Positions 1 through 5,117 of a stretch of DNA of 5,988 nt are shown piece after piece. Position 1 is the stretch's first letter. Every line of letters begins with the position of its first letter. Below the pieces are notes generated by a model. It did not search any database. It was not told the DNA's origin and saw only the letters and a program-made list of their open reading frames with translations. The stretch is taken from contig CAIYYO010000011.1 in the NCBI GenBank assembly GCA_903930485.1, positions 1 to 5,988 of the forward strand. The letters are read 5' to 3'. The translations under genes and the position numbers were made by a program. This stretch comes from Methanobacteriota archaeon. Its GTDB lineage: Archaea; Altiarchaeota; Altiarchaeia; IMC4; QMZM01.

Positions 1-1
1 G

Positions 2-466
2 CATTCCCTGGAACTGATATCCGCCATCCTCTCCGAAGGGCTTTCGTCGAGGATGTACCAGGAGCTGCGGGACAAGAGAGGCATCGGCTACTCCGTCGGC
101 AGCTTCTATTACCCGGTCGGCGAGGAAGGCATGTTCATAACCCACGTCGACGGCTTCGACCCGAAAAAGACCGAGGAAGCGAAGGAAGTGATACTCGGGA
201 TATTCAAGGACCTGAAAGAGAACGAAGTCCCGGACCGGGAATTCAACGGGATAAAGACACTGATGATCTCCAGATACGACGACCAAATAGAGCACATAAC
301 CGAGCGGGCGATGGCGCTCCTCGAAACCGAGATATACGGCATCCCCTACGACTACAGGAAAAAAGAGGAATACATAAAGAAGCTAACCAAAAAAGACCTG
401 AGAGAGGCGGCGTGCGAGTATCTGACCGACGACTATGCACTGACGCTGCTCGAGCCCAGGTCATGA
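2..466 (+). CDS. M16-family zinc peptidase-like protein, C-terminal part (5' end outside window)
   Basis: The reading frame is open from base 2 and ends at TGA 464-466, giving 154 C-terminal residues; the start lies upstream of the window. The segment Ser-Ser-Arg-Met-Tyr-Gln-Glu-Leu-Arg-Asp-Lys-Arg-Gly followed by Gly-Tyr-Ser-Val matches the signature of the C-terminal M16 (pitrilysin / mitochondrial processing peptidase) domain, where an SSR-L-ELR-KRGL-YSV block packs against the catalytic half. The rest, with a helix of the type 'DPKKTEEAKEVILGIF' and a closing region 'KKLTKKDLREAACEYL', fits the usual end of this domain. The HxxEH zinc motif would be in the missing N-terminal half, so it is not possible to tell an active peptidase from an inactive partner subunit. 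The first ATG in view (53) is internal to the conserved block and is not a start. The gene converges on the Cys-rich protein gene with a 16-bp gap. Family assignment is firm; substrate is unknown. Confidence 0.85.
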   Translation, partial: HSLELISAILSEGLSSRMYQELRDKRGIGYSVGSFYYPVGEEGMFITHVDGFDPKKTEEAKEVILGIFKDLKENEVPDREFNGIKTLMISRYDDQIEHITERAMALLETEIYGIPYDYRKKEEYIKKLTKKDLREAACEYLTDDYALTLLEPRS

Positions 467-482
467 AAAAACAGTAAATCCT

Positions 483-1988
483 TTAAGTGCATTTATCATT
501 CAAACAGCTGTTGGACTGGCATACCTTGTTCGCGTTCCTGTTGACTTCATCACCTGCCTTGCAAGCCTTACCCGTTCCTCTTTTTATTTCGCATGACCAC
601 GGGTTTATGCTCGGGTTGCAGAAGCGGCTGCTGCCGTAATGGAATGAGCTCTCGCAGTCCAAGGCAGTCCAACATTGTCCATACGGCCTGCAGCCCGCTG
701 AAGTGCACCAGTTGCTCGCGCATATCAAGTCAGGATTGTCGGGGGATGTTATTTCGGATGCGCCGCAAGAATCTCCCTCACCCTTTTTCTTATCCTTGGG
801 GTAATTGTCACTTCCACAGTATTCGCTCGAGCTGACTGTGGCAGACGAGGTGCAGCTAGGATTATTCTGGCATTTGCCGTTCGAGCATTCATTGGACATG
901 CACATCAATCCCCGCTTCGTATTCTGTTCATTAACGTCATAGAGCTCTTTAGGATCGCAATCCTCCCCGACGTTCTTCTTACCAAAGCATATGTGCCGAC
1001 CCCCGCAGTAATGCTTGCACCCGCTGTTGTCGTACGTGGCGCAGTCGGTGCTCACGTCGCAACGCACCGAATTAGGCACTCCAATAGTTTTTTCATCAGC
1101 GCTGCACACTCCGTTGGGAGTCGGCCCGGGCCCGCCCCCGGTGAACGGCAGGTTCCCGCAGTCGCACGGCCCCTTCTTGACCAGGTCGGTGCCGGCGAAA
1201 AAGAAGTTGATCAACGGGCAAGCGAGTATGATCACGATCAAACCTACAATCGCATAGCTGAGCCTCCTGCGGGCCTCTATCCTGCCGCCGGTATCGTCGG
1301 AGGTCATCCATTTAACTCCCGAAAGCAGCAGGACAAGCGCCACGAATCCCGTGGCCGTGTAATAGATGATGGCATAGATCGTGCATGCGAGGTTCTTCAC
1401 GGCTTCCTTAATCTTGGCGATGACGTCGCTTCCGGTATCTCCGCCTCCTCCTGTCGTAGGTGTGGTCACGGAGTTCGCAGTGCATTTTGTAGTATCGTCC
1501 CATTTGCATGCGCTTGTCGATTTGTCCCCGAATTTACAGGCGTTGCCGGTGCAGGTTGCCTTGTCCGTATAATCCTCGCATTTGGTCTTGCCCACGCATT
1601 CGGCGCCGCAGTTGCTACCGCATTTGCTCGTGCAGTCGGCTCCGTTCGCGGTGCAGTCTATTTCCTTGTAACAGAAGAATGCCCCGGTGTCGGGTGCGAA
1701 CGCGCATACGTCTGTAATGCCTCCGCCAACGTCCAATACTCCGCACTTGTTTGCTCCTGAGCCGTCCACGGATTCGCCTCCATTGAGCTCTTCGTATTTC
1801 TTGTACTCGTTGCATTTGCCGCTGGCACCGCATGCATATGTTGCGGTTGTACCCATGCATTTGCCCCCGATATAACCCCAGCCCGTGCATTTCTGAACGC
1901 ACTTATCTTTCTCGGCGGCAGTGTCTGCGTATGTCTGGATTGCGAGTAAAAGAACGATTGTCAAAAAGATTGTCAGGTTTTTTTTCAT
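483..1988 (-). CDS. secreted Cys-rich protein with a VirB2/TrbC-like (T4SS pilin-type) two-helix core
   Basis: This 501-residue protein starts with a signal peptide (Lys2-Lys3, hydrophobic 5-18, probable cleavage after Tyr20-Ala21). Residues 22-170 hold 18 cysteines. A Thr/Gly linker (about 175-186) leads to two membrane helices at about 201-223 and 243-265, separated by a short polar loop 'SGVKWMTSDDTGGRIEARRR'. The pattern helix, Gly-x-Lys-Trp/Tyr-x-Thr-Ser, basic Arg/Lys-Arg-Arg-Leu-Ser-Tyr-Ala-Ile-Val-Gly, helix is the hallmark of T4SS pilin / TrbC-VirB2-like proteins. A Gly/Pro linker (283-293) leads to a C-terminal domain with 26 cysteines and three copies of C-x-S-N-x-C-x4-C. Even cysteine counts on both sides of the membrane core fit disulfide pairing outside the cell. 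No other secretion gene is in view, so a role in a pilus, surface anchoring or adhesion is inference. The start at 1988 is fixed by the signal peptide, and the gene diverges from rnp3 over 71 bp. Confidence 0.85.
   Translation of the reverse strand: MKKNLTIFLTIVLLLAIQTYADTAAEKDKCVQKCTGWGYIGGKCMGTTATYACGASGKCNEYKKYEELNGGESVDGSGANKCGVLDVGGGITDVCAFAPDTGAFFCYKEIDCTANGADCTSKCGSNCGAECVGKTKCEDYTDKATCTGNACKFGDKSTSACKWDDTTKCTANSVTTPTTGGGGDTGSDVIAKIKEAVKNLACTIYAIIYYTATGFVALVLLLSGVKWMTSDDTGGRIEARRRLSYAIVGLIVIILACPLINFFFAGTDLVKKGPCDCGNLPFTGGGPGPTPNGVCSADEKTIGVPNSVRCDVSTDCATYDNSGCKHYCGGRHICFGKKNVGEDCDPKELYDVNEQNTKRGLMCMSNECSNGKCQNNPSCTSSATVSSSEYCGSDNYPKDKKKGEGDSCGASEITSPDNPDLICASNWCTSAGCRPYGQCWTALDCESSFHYGSSRFCNPSINPWSCEIKRGTGKACKAGDEVNRNANKVCQSNSCLNDKCT
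486..1064 (-). repeat. repeated cysteine modules in the C-terminal domain of the secreted protein
   Basis: Residues 309-373 and 438-500 of the 501-residue protein have the same cysteine plan: C-x5-C with Asp before the second Cys (310/316 and 439/445), two further Cys, then C-x9-C with G-x-x-C at its end (334/344 and 466/476), then C-x-S-N-x-C-x4-C (363/368/373 and 490/495/500). A shorter middle copy, residues 405-433, keeps only the G-x-x-C and the C-x-S-N-x-C-x4-C parts (408, 423/428/433). The plan resembles small disulfide-knotted extracellular modules in general. I do not recognise a named family. Confidence 0.75.
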
Positions 1989-2010
1989 CTTTTTTAAAGG
2001 TAACTACTAT

Positions 2011-2018
2011 CATTTATG
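2011..2018 (-). promoter_or_regulatory. putative TATA box for the Cys-rich pilin-like protein gene
   Basis: On the minus strand CATAAATG is centred about 27 bases before the ATG at 1988, the distance expected for an archaeal TATA box of a leaderless transcript. No Shine-Dalgarno sequence precedes the ATG. A second candidate, TATAAAGG at 2034-2027 (minus), is shared with the divergent rnp3 box and would give a leader of roughly 17 nt. Confidence 0.4.
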
Positions 2019-2028
2019 AATGTTTTCC

Positions 2029-2036
2029 TTTATATG
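2029..2036 (+). promoter_or_regulatory. putative TATA box of rnp3
   Basis: TTTATATG lies with its centre about 27-28 bases before the ATG at 2060 and is a close match to the archaeal TATA consensus TTTATATA. The spacing places the transcription start at or next to the start codon, so the mRNA would be leaderless. This agrees with the absence of a Shine-Dalgarno sequence. Confidence 0.6.
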
Positions 2037-2059
2037 TTTGTTTTGGAACGGCTTAACCG

Positions 2060-2845
2060 ATGAACATGGATACAAGATTCTTTGACTTGCATATCGAAGC
2101 GCAGGGTTTGCGCGAAAACCTCGACCAGGCGCAACGTTTCGGCTGGTCAGGGGTCTGCCTTGTGAGTGTTTTCAACCCAGGGTTTCCGGATTTTCGAAAG
2201 CAGATCGAAGCATTAAAGGATGGATGGAGTCTCACGGTTCTTGCGGGAGCAAAAGTCGTGGCCAAGGATCCCTCCTCGGTTCAGGATAAGGCTCGCATGG
2301 CTCTTCAGGCGGGTGCGGACATCATCCTGGTGGAAGGCGGCGTTGACGAAATCAATCGCGCGGCTTCGGAATGCTGGGAGGTCGACGTCCTGTGCCATCC
2401 TGAGAAGGTATCGGGAAAAGACCTCACGGACCAGAAAAATTCAGGCATAGACCACGTGACCGCGCGCTTCATGGCCGAGAAATGCATAGCCCTCGAGATA
2501 AATTTTGCCGAACTCCTTAACTCTTACGGCATGTACAGAAGCCAGGTCATGGGACGGATGAGGCAGAACGTGATGCTCGCAAAGAAATACGGGACGCCGT
2601 TGATAATAACGACGGGCGCGCAGGATATCAATTGTATACGGTCTCCGCGGGACCTGTTATCGGTCGGGTTGTCGCTGGGAATGGACGCTGACCTTGCAAG
2701 AAAAGCCTTGACCGATCATCCGATGCGCCTAGTCAAGAAATCGCGCGACAGAGCCGATCCCGATAAGCTTCTTTCCGGGTTGGAGGTCACGAGATGGGGG
2801 TCTTCCGCGCGCCCGGAGAGGAAAAAAACGTCCGGCTGGTATTGA
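2060..2845 (+). CDS. rnp3: ribonuclease P protein subunit 3 (Rpp30 homologue)
   Basis: This 261-residue protein is the archaeal counterpart of eukaryotic Rpp30, a TIM-barrel subunit that works with Pop5 in the RNase P holoenzyme, which removes 5' leaders from pre-tRNAs. Visible family features are the first strand 'FFDLH' (7-11), the pattern 'ILVEGGVDEINRAA' (89-102) followed by Val-Asp-Val-Leu-Cys-His-Pro (108-114), 'GIDHVTARFMAEKCIALEINF' (129-149), 'MRQNVMLAKKYGTPLIITTGAQD' (167-189) and 'RSPRDLLSVGLSLGM' (194-208). Length is slightly above the usual 210-240 residues because of a basic C-terminal tail (about 226-261). ATG 2060 is chosen for its spacing to the TATA box; ATG 2066 is possible and removes two residues. 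The gene stands alone, diverging from the Cys-rich surface protein and followed by an independently promoted mini-gene. Assignment is confident. Confidence 0.93.
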   Translation: MNMDTRFFDLHIEAQGLRENLDQAQRFGWSGVCLVSVFNPGFPDFRKQIEALKDGWSLTVLAGAKVVAKDPSSVQDKARMALQAGADIILVEGGVDEINRAASECWEVDVLCHPEKVSGKDLTDQKNSGIDHVTARFMAEKCIALEINFAELLNSYGMYRSQVMGRMRQNVMLAKKYGTPLIITTGAQDINCIRSPRDLLSVGLSLGMDADLARKALTDHPMRLVKKSRDRADPDKLLSGLEVTRWGSSARPERKKTSGWY

Positions 2846-2857
2846 ATAAAATATTCA

Positions 2858-2865
2858 TTTATATA
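2858..2865 (+). promoter_or_regulatory. putative TATA box of the 40-residue Cys-rich protein gene
   Basis: TTTATATA, a perfect archaeal TATA consensus, is centred about 30 bases before ATG 2892. It lies in the A/T-rich gap after rnp3, and there is no Shine-Dalgarno sequence before the ATG, so the message would be leaderless or have a leader of a few bases. Confidence 0.6.
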
Positions 2866-2891
2866 TCCGTTAGTTCATAATTGATAACATT

Positions 2892-3014
2892 ATGTGTTGC
2901 GAAGATTGTCCGGAGTACGGCTTGTGTGACGATAAAAGTAAATGCTGCAAGAACTGCAAATATTACGACGACGGCAACTGCAATTACGGCGAAGAGGACG
3001 AAGAATCAGTTTAA
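2892..3014 (+). CDS. 40-residue Cys-rich mini-protein, probable metal binder
   Basis: A short open frame from ATG 2892 to TAA 3012-3014 encodes 40 residues with eight cysteines (2, 3, 6, 12, 18, 19, 22, 30). The cysteines form two similar halves, CC-x2-C-x5-C and CC-x2-C-x7-C, each ending before a Tyr/Asp-rich stretch, and the protein ends in an acidic tail (Gly-Glu-Glu-Asp-Glu-Glu-Ser). This pattern suggests two metal sites (zinc or iron) or one cluster with tetrahedral Cys ligands; that is inference. There is no signal peptide, so it is probably cytosolic. Support for a real gene is the regular cysteine spacing, a perfect TATA box at the right distance, and the fit between the neighbours (46 bp after rnp3, 19 bp before the end of dapB on the other strand). 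I recall similar tiny Cys-rich proteins in archaeal genomes but cannot name a family. Confidence 0.75.
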   Translation: MCCEDCPEYGLCDDKSKCCKNCKYYDDGNCNYGEEDEESV

Positions 3015-3033
3015 GCGTATTCTGTCGGCTATC

Positions 3034-3840
3034 CTATTTCAGACCCAGCACGTCTTCCATGTCGTAGAATCCCTTCCTGCCTTCCACGTATTTGGCTGCT
3101 TCCACAGCGCCTTTCGCGAGCGAGGCTCTCGATTGGGCTGTATGCGTTATCTCGATCCTTTCGCCGAGTGTGCCGTACAGAACAGTATGCTCTCCGACGA
3201 TGTCTCCGGCCCTGATAGCATGTATCCCTATCTCGTTCTTTTTCCGTTCTGCGAGGCCGCTCCTTCCGTAGACTGCGTCCGTGCCTAATTGCCTATCGAG
3301 GCATTTCTCTATCACTTCCGCGGTCTTCAGGGCCGTGCCCGAAGGAGCGTCCTTCTTGAACCGGTGGTGCTTTTCTATGATCTCTATGTCGTAGTCCGGC
3401 AGCATCGAAGCGGCCCTTTCGACAAGCTTCCAAAACACGTTTACGCCTATGCTCATATTGGGGGAAACGACGGCGCCGACCCCGTTTTTCTTCACGAGCT
3501 CCTTCAGGGCCGCAGTCTCCTTATCCGTGAACCCGGTGGTGCCGATGACCAGGGCGAGCCCTTTCTCGGCCGCAGTCTTCGAGTTCTTCATGCTGGCCTG
3601 CGGGCTGGAGAAATCCATCACGACGTCGGGCTTGCACCTGTCCAGGTCCTTGGACAATCCTTCTGAACCCGTCACCAAAACGCCGATCGGCTCGATGCCT
3701 GCCAGGCTCCCGGCATCTTTCCCGATAAGTGCGCTGCCGGGCGCGTCCACGACGCAGACAACCTTCAGCCCGTCCACGACCGACTGCTTCAGGATCTCCC
3801 TGCCCATGCGGCCGAAGCCGATCAACGCGATTTTTATCAT
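3034..3840 (-). CDS. dapB: 4-hydroxy-tetrahydrodipicolinate reductase
   Basis: DapB reduces the DapA product to tetrahydrodipicolinate with NAD(P)H in the lysine/diaminopimelate pathway in the cytosol. The 268-residue length is typical. The Rossmann loop Gly-Phe-Gly-Arg-Met-Gly is at 8-13, the dinucleotide-contact segments 'DFSSP' at 76-80 and 'GTTGF' at 100-104, and 'SPNMSIGVN' at 126-134. The signature block 'EKHHRFKKDAPSGTA' at 156-170 carries the catalytic His158 and Lys162 (equivalent to E. coli His159 and Lys163) and the substrate-binding Gly-Thr pair. The C-terminal 'GERIEITHTAQSR' (226-238) is also standard. All catalytic residues are present, so the enzyme should be active. No other lysine gene is in the window. 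It diverges from the purE-like gene with 20 bp between start codons, so its promoter must lie partly inside that gene. A TTAATAT at 3876-3870 (minus) is a weak TATA candidate. Confidence 0.95.
   Translation of the reverse strand: MIKIALIGFGRMGREILKQSVVDGLKVVCVVDAPGSALIGKDAGSLAGIEPIGVLVTGSEGLSKDLDRCKPDVVMDFSSPQASMKNSKTAAEKGLALVIGTTGFTDKETAALKELVKKNGVGAVVSPNMSIGVNVFWKLVERAASMLPDYDIEIIEKHHRFKKDAPSGTALKTAEVIEKCLDRQLGTDAVYGRSGLAERKKNEIGIHAIRAGDIVGEHTVLYGTLGERIEITHTAQSRASLAKGAVEAAKYVEGRKGFYDMEDVLGLK
3831..3838 (+). promoter_or_regulatory. weak TATA-box candidate for the purE-like gene, inside dapB
   Basis: TTTTTATC is centred about 27 bases before ATG 3861, the distance expected for a leaderless archaeal promoter. 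It sits in the first codons of the divergent dapB gene because only 20 bp separate the two starts. The match is partial. The A/T-rich TTTTAAATAA at 3846-3855 is too close to either start to be a normal TATA box. Confidence 0.3.
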
Positions 3841-3860
3841 CTTCGTTTTAAATAATTAAC

Positions 3861-4247
3861 ATGGCAGACATATTAATCATCGCTGGCAGCAAGTCCGATA
3901 AAGGCATAGTAGAGAAGACTGAGGCGGTCCTCCAGGAAGCAAAGGCCGGGTACGAGACCGAAATATGCTCCTTCCACAGGGAGCCTAAACGGCTTGAGAA
4001 GCTGGTGAAGGATTCGGACGCAAAGGTGTTCATCTGCATAGCCGGCCTGTCTGCGGCCCTGCCAGGGGCTGTCGCCGCGCTCACGGATAAGCCGGTGATA
4101 GGCGTGCCGGTCTCGGCCAAGCTCAGTGGCATGGACGCGCTGCTGTCGATCGTTCAGATGCCGGCCGGAGTCCCGGTCGCTTGCGTTGGCATCGACAACG
4201 GGGCTAATGCCGCGCACCTGGCTCTAAGAATACTGAAGCTGTTATAG
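3861..4247 (+). CDS. purE: PurE-like N5-CAIR mutase / AIR carboxylase, short form
   Basis: PurE enzymes form the carboxylated imidazole CAIR in purine synthesis, either from N5-CAIR (class I, with PurK) or from AIR plus CO2 (class II). The 128-residue protein is shorter than the usual 150-170 and is nearly all core. It shows the ribose-phosphate loop Gly-Ser-Lys-Ser-Asp (9-13), Ser-Phe-His-Arg (37-40) with the catalytic His39, Gly-Val-Pro-Val (81-84) and 'SGMDALLSIVQMPAGVPV' (89-106), which are class I in style. The loop at 61-69, Ala-Gly-Leu-Ser-Ala-Ala-Leu-Pro-Gly, lacks the class I 'GGAAHLPG' histidine and looks more like the class II 'AG-R-S-N-A-L' loop. The missing length is at both ends and in this loop. 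No purK is visible. The start ATG is immediately before the first strand and leaves no room for an earlier one. The last 6 bp overlap dph6. PurE-family membership is confident; the exact substrate is open. Confidence 0.85.
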   Translation: MADILIIAGSKSDKGIVEKTEAVLQEAKAGYETEICSFHREPKRLEKLVKDSDAKVFICIAGLSAALPGAVAALTDKPVIGVPVSAKLSGMDALLSIVQMPAGVPVACVGIDNGANAAHLALRILKLL

Positions 4248-4931
4248 CTTTTTATCCCTGAGCGCGACCTTGCCTATGACGTAATCGCCGCGGACGCCGT
4301 CCCAGGTCTTCCGTGCCTCAAGAACCTCTATTCTTTTCTTAAAAATTGGTCCGTCGTAGACGAACGTCTCGTATTCTCCTCCCTCGCCGCCTATGTCTAC
4401 TCTGAATATGCTGCGGACTTTTCTCAGGTCTTCAAGCGCCTTGTTGTCCAACTGTCTTCCCAGCCAGGAGTCGTCGAGGCCGTATGCTGCTACTCCGACG
4501 ATGATTATCTCGAAACCTGCTTCCAGCGCCTCTTTGATGAGTGCTTCGTGGTCGGTCTGCCAGTATGGGGCGTAGACTTCGAGGTCCAGTCTTTTGCAGA
4601 TGTCAGCGACTATGTTGTATTGATATTTCGAGCCCACGGCCCCGGCGCATACTCCGTCGATACCGTGCTTTTCCTTGACCTCTGTCAATGCTTTTTCAAG
4701 GTCGGCGTTCTCTTCCGGCGGCTTGCCGACGCTTTGCCGAATCTCTTGCGGGATTCCGAGCGCCTCTGCGGAATATCTTGTCAATTCGATGTTCGGGACG
4801 TGGTACATATAGCTGTCAGACCTCCTAGGGACCATCGTCAGCAGCACTTTGACCTGGTGGCCGTTCTGCAACGCTTTGTGGGCCGCCATCACAGAGTCTT
4901 TTCCGCCTGAAAAAAGGGCGCAGATTTTCAT
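4242..4931 (-). CDS. dph6: diphthine--ammonia ligase-type ATP pyrophosphatase (Dph6/MJ0570 family)
   Basis: Family members perform the last step of diphthamide synthesis on a histidine of elongation factor 2, amidating diphthine with ammonia and ATP. The 229-residue protein has the N-type ATP-pyrophosphatase P-loop Ser-Gly-Gly-Lys-Asp-Ser at 8-13, 'YHVPNIEL' at 43-50, the conserved turn 'GAVGSKYQYN' at 97-106 (usually G-I-S-YQ-R), 'YAPYWQTD' at 120-127, and 'GGEGGEYETFVYDGP' at 181-195, the diagnostic C-terminal block. Length matches the single-domain archaeal form of about 220-230 residues. The start ATG is 7 residues before the P-loop, and a TATA-like box lies about 25 bases upstream, with no Shine-Dalgarno site. 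The 3' end overlaps purE tail to tail. Function is assigned by family; related PP-loop proteins with other substrates cannot be entirely excluded. Confidence 0.9.
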   Translation of the reverse strand: MKICALFSGGKDSVMAAHKALQNGHQVKVLLTMVPRRSDSYMYHVPNIELTRYSAEALGIPQEIRQSVGKPPEENADLEKALTEVKEKHGIDGVCAGAVGSKYQYNIVADICKRLDLEVYAPYWQTDHEALIKEALEAGFEIIIVGVAAYGLDDSWLGRQLDNKALEDLRKVRSIFRVDIGGEGGEYETFVYDGPIFKKRIEVLEARKTWDGVRGDYVIGKVALRDKKL

Positions 4932-4951
4932 TTTACAGTGCCTGTAAGTCG

Positions 4952-4960
4952 TATTTATCT
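4952..4960 (-). promoter_or_regulatory. putative TATA box of dph6
   Basis: On the minus strand AGATAAATA is centred about 25 bases before the ATG at 4931, consistent with a leaderless archaeal promoter. A second A/T box, TTATAAATAT (minus, 4980-4971), is nearly self-complementary and could serve dph6 with a short leader or the divergent operon on the plus strand (TTTATAAG, 4974-4981). Confidence 0.4.
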
Positions 4961-4996
4961 ATGTCCCCTAATATTTATAAGAGCCGAAAATCAACA

Positions 4997-5018
4997 ACTC
5001 CGGCCCCAAGGCCGGAGT
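4997..5018 (+). repeat. perfect GC-rich hairpin, 9-bp stem and 4-base loop
   Basis: ACTCCGGCC (4997-5005) and GGCCGGAGT (5010-5018) are perfect complements around the loop CCAA. The following bases GTAT match those after a second, smaller hairpin at 5083-5098, so the two hairpins look like diverged copies (AAGGCCGGAGTAT against AAGGCCGAAGTAT). No U-run follows, so a simple intrinsic terminator is not supported. It could be an RNA leader hairpin, a regulator site, or the end palindrome of a small IS200/IS605-like or miniature element. Confidence 0.7.
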
Positions 5019-5026
5019 ATGTGATA

Positions 5027-5117
5027 TACAAACACGCAAAATGCCAAAATACTTAAAAGGAGGTGTAAGCGCAAGGTGCTCCTCGGCTTAAAGGCCGAAG
5101 TATCTTGCGTGTTTGTA
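5027..5117 (+). other. structured element: 13-bp inverted repeat enclosing nested stems, directly before the DUF2769 start
   Basis: TACAAACACGCAA (5027-5039) is the exact reverse complement of TTGCGTGTTTGTA (5105-5117); the second arm ends at the base before ATG 5118. Inside, ATACT (5049-5053) can pair with AGTAT (5099-5103), GAGG or AGGAG (5058-5063) with CCTC or CTCCT (5079-5084), AGCGC (5068-5072) with GGTGCT (5076-5080, including one G-U) around AAG, and CGGC (5084-5087) with GCCG (5094-5097). The pairings can coexist as a three-way junction under the outer stem, with one or two boundary bases shared. The fold would hide the Shine-Dalgarno-like GGAGGTG. It may be a cis-regulatory leader, a small RNA, or a miniature mobile element. 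I recognise no known riboswitch or tRNA. Confidence 0.5.
5059..5065 (+). promoter_or_regulatory. strong Shine-Dalgarno-like sequence GGAGGTG
   Basis: GGAGGTG is complementary to the conserved 3' end of archaeal 16S rRNA and is the only such match seen upstream of a gene here. It precedes GTG 5076 by about 10-12 bases, in frame with the DUF2769 protein, which would add 14 residues at its N-terminus. It is also inside a 16-codon frame (ATG 5041 to TAA 5089-5091). Because the pairing partners CTCC(T) lie just downstream, it could be sequestered in an RNA fold. It may be chance. Confidence 0.35.

Noticed and set aside
467..482. Terminator between the M16 gene and the Cys-rich protein gene
   Set aside because: The 16-bp gap is A/T-rich but has no hairpin and no clear T-run in either direction.
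993..1760. 255-codon open frame on the plus strand
   Set aside because: It lies antisense to the Cys-rich secreted protein, has no family-like motifs, and the minus-strand frame has a signal peptide, membrane helices and regular Cys repeats.
2881..3288. 135-codon plus-strand open frame
   Set aside because: It starts in the frame beside the Cys-rich mini-gene and runs antisense through the end of dapB; composition is low-complexity Thr/Ala and no motif is visible.
3873..4217. 114-codon minus-strand frame opposite purE
   Set aside because: Shadow of the purE frame, with no recognisable domain and a rival on the other strand with clear PurE motifs.
4548..4910. 120-codon plus-strand frame opposite dph6
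   Set aside because: Antisense shadow; the minus-strand frame carries the SGGKDS and GEGGEYETF motifs.
4997..5018. Intrinsic terminator for the region upstream
   Set aside because: The stem is strong but no T-run follows on either side, and both neighbouring genes point away from it.
5027..5117. tRNA or C/D-box RNA gene
   Set aside because: No T-loop GTTCGA-type sequence, no acceptor-like ending, and no RUGAUGA/CUGA box pair were seen.
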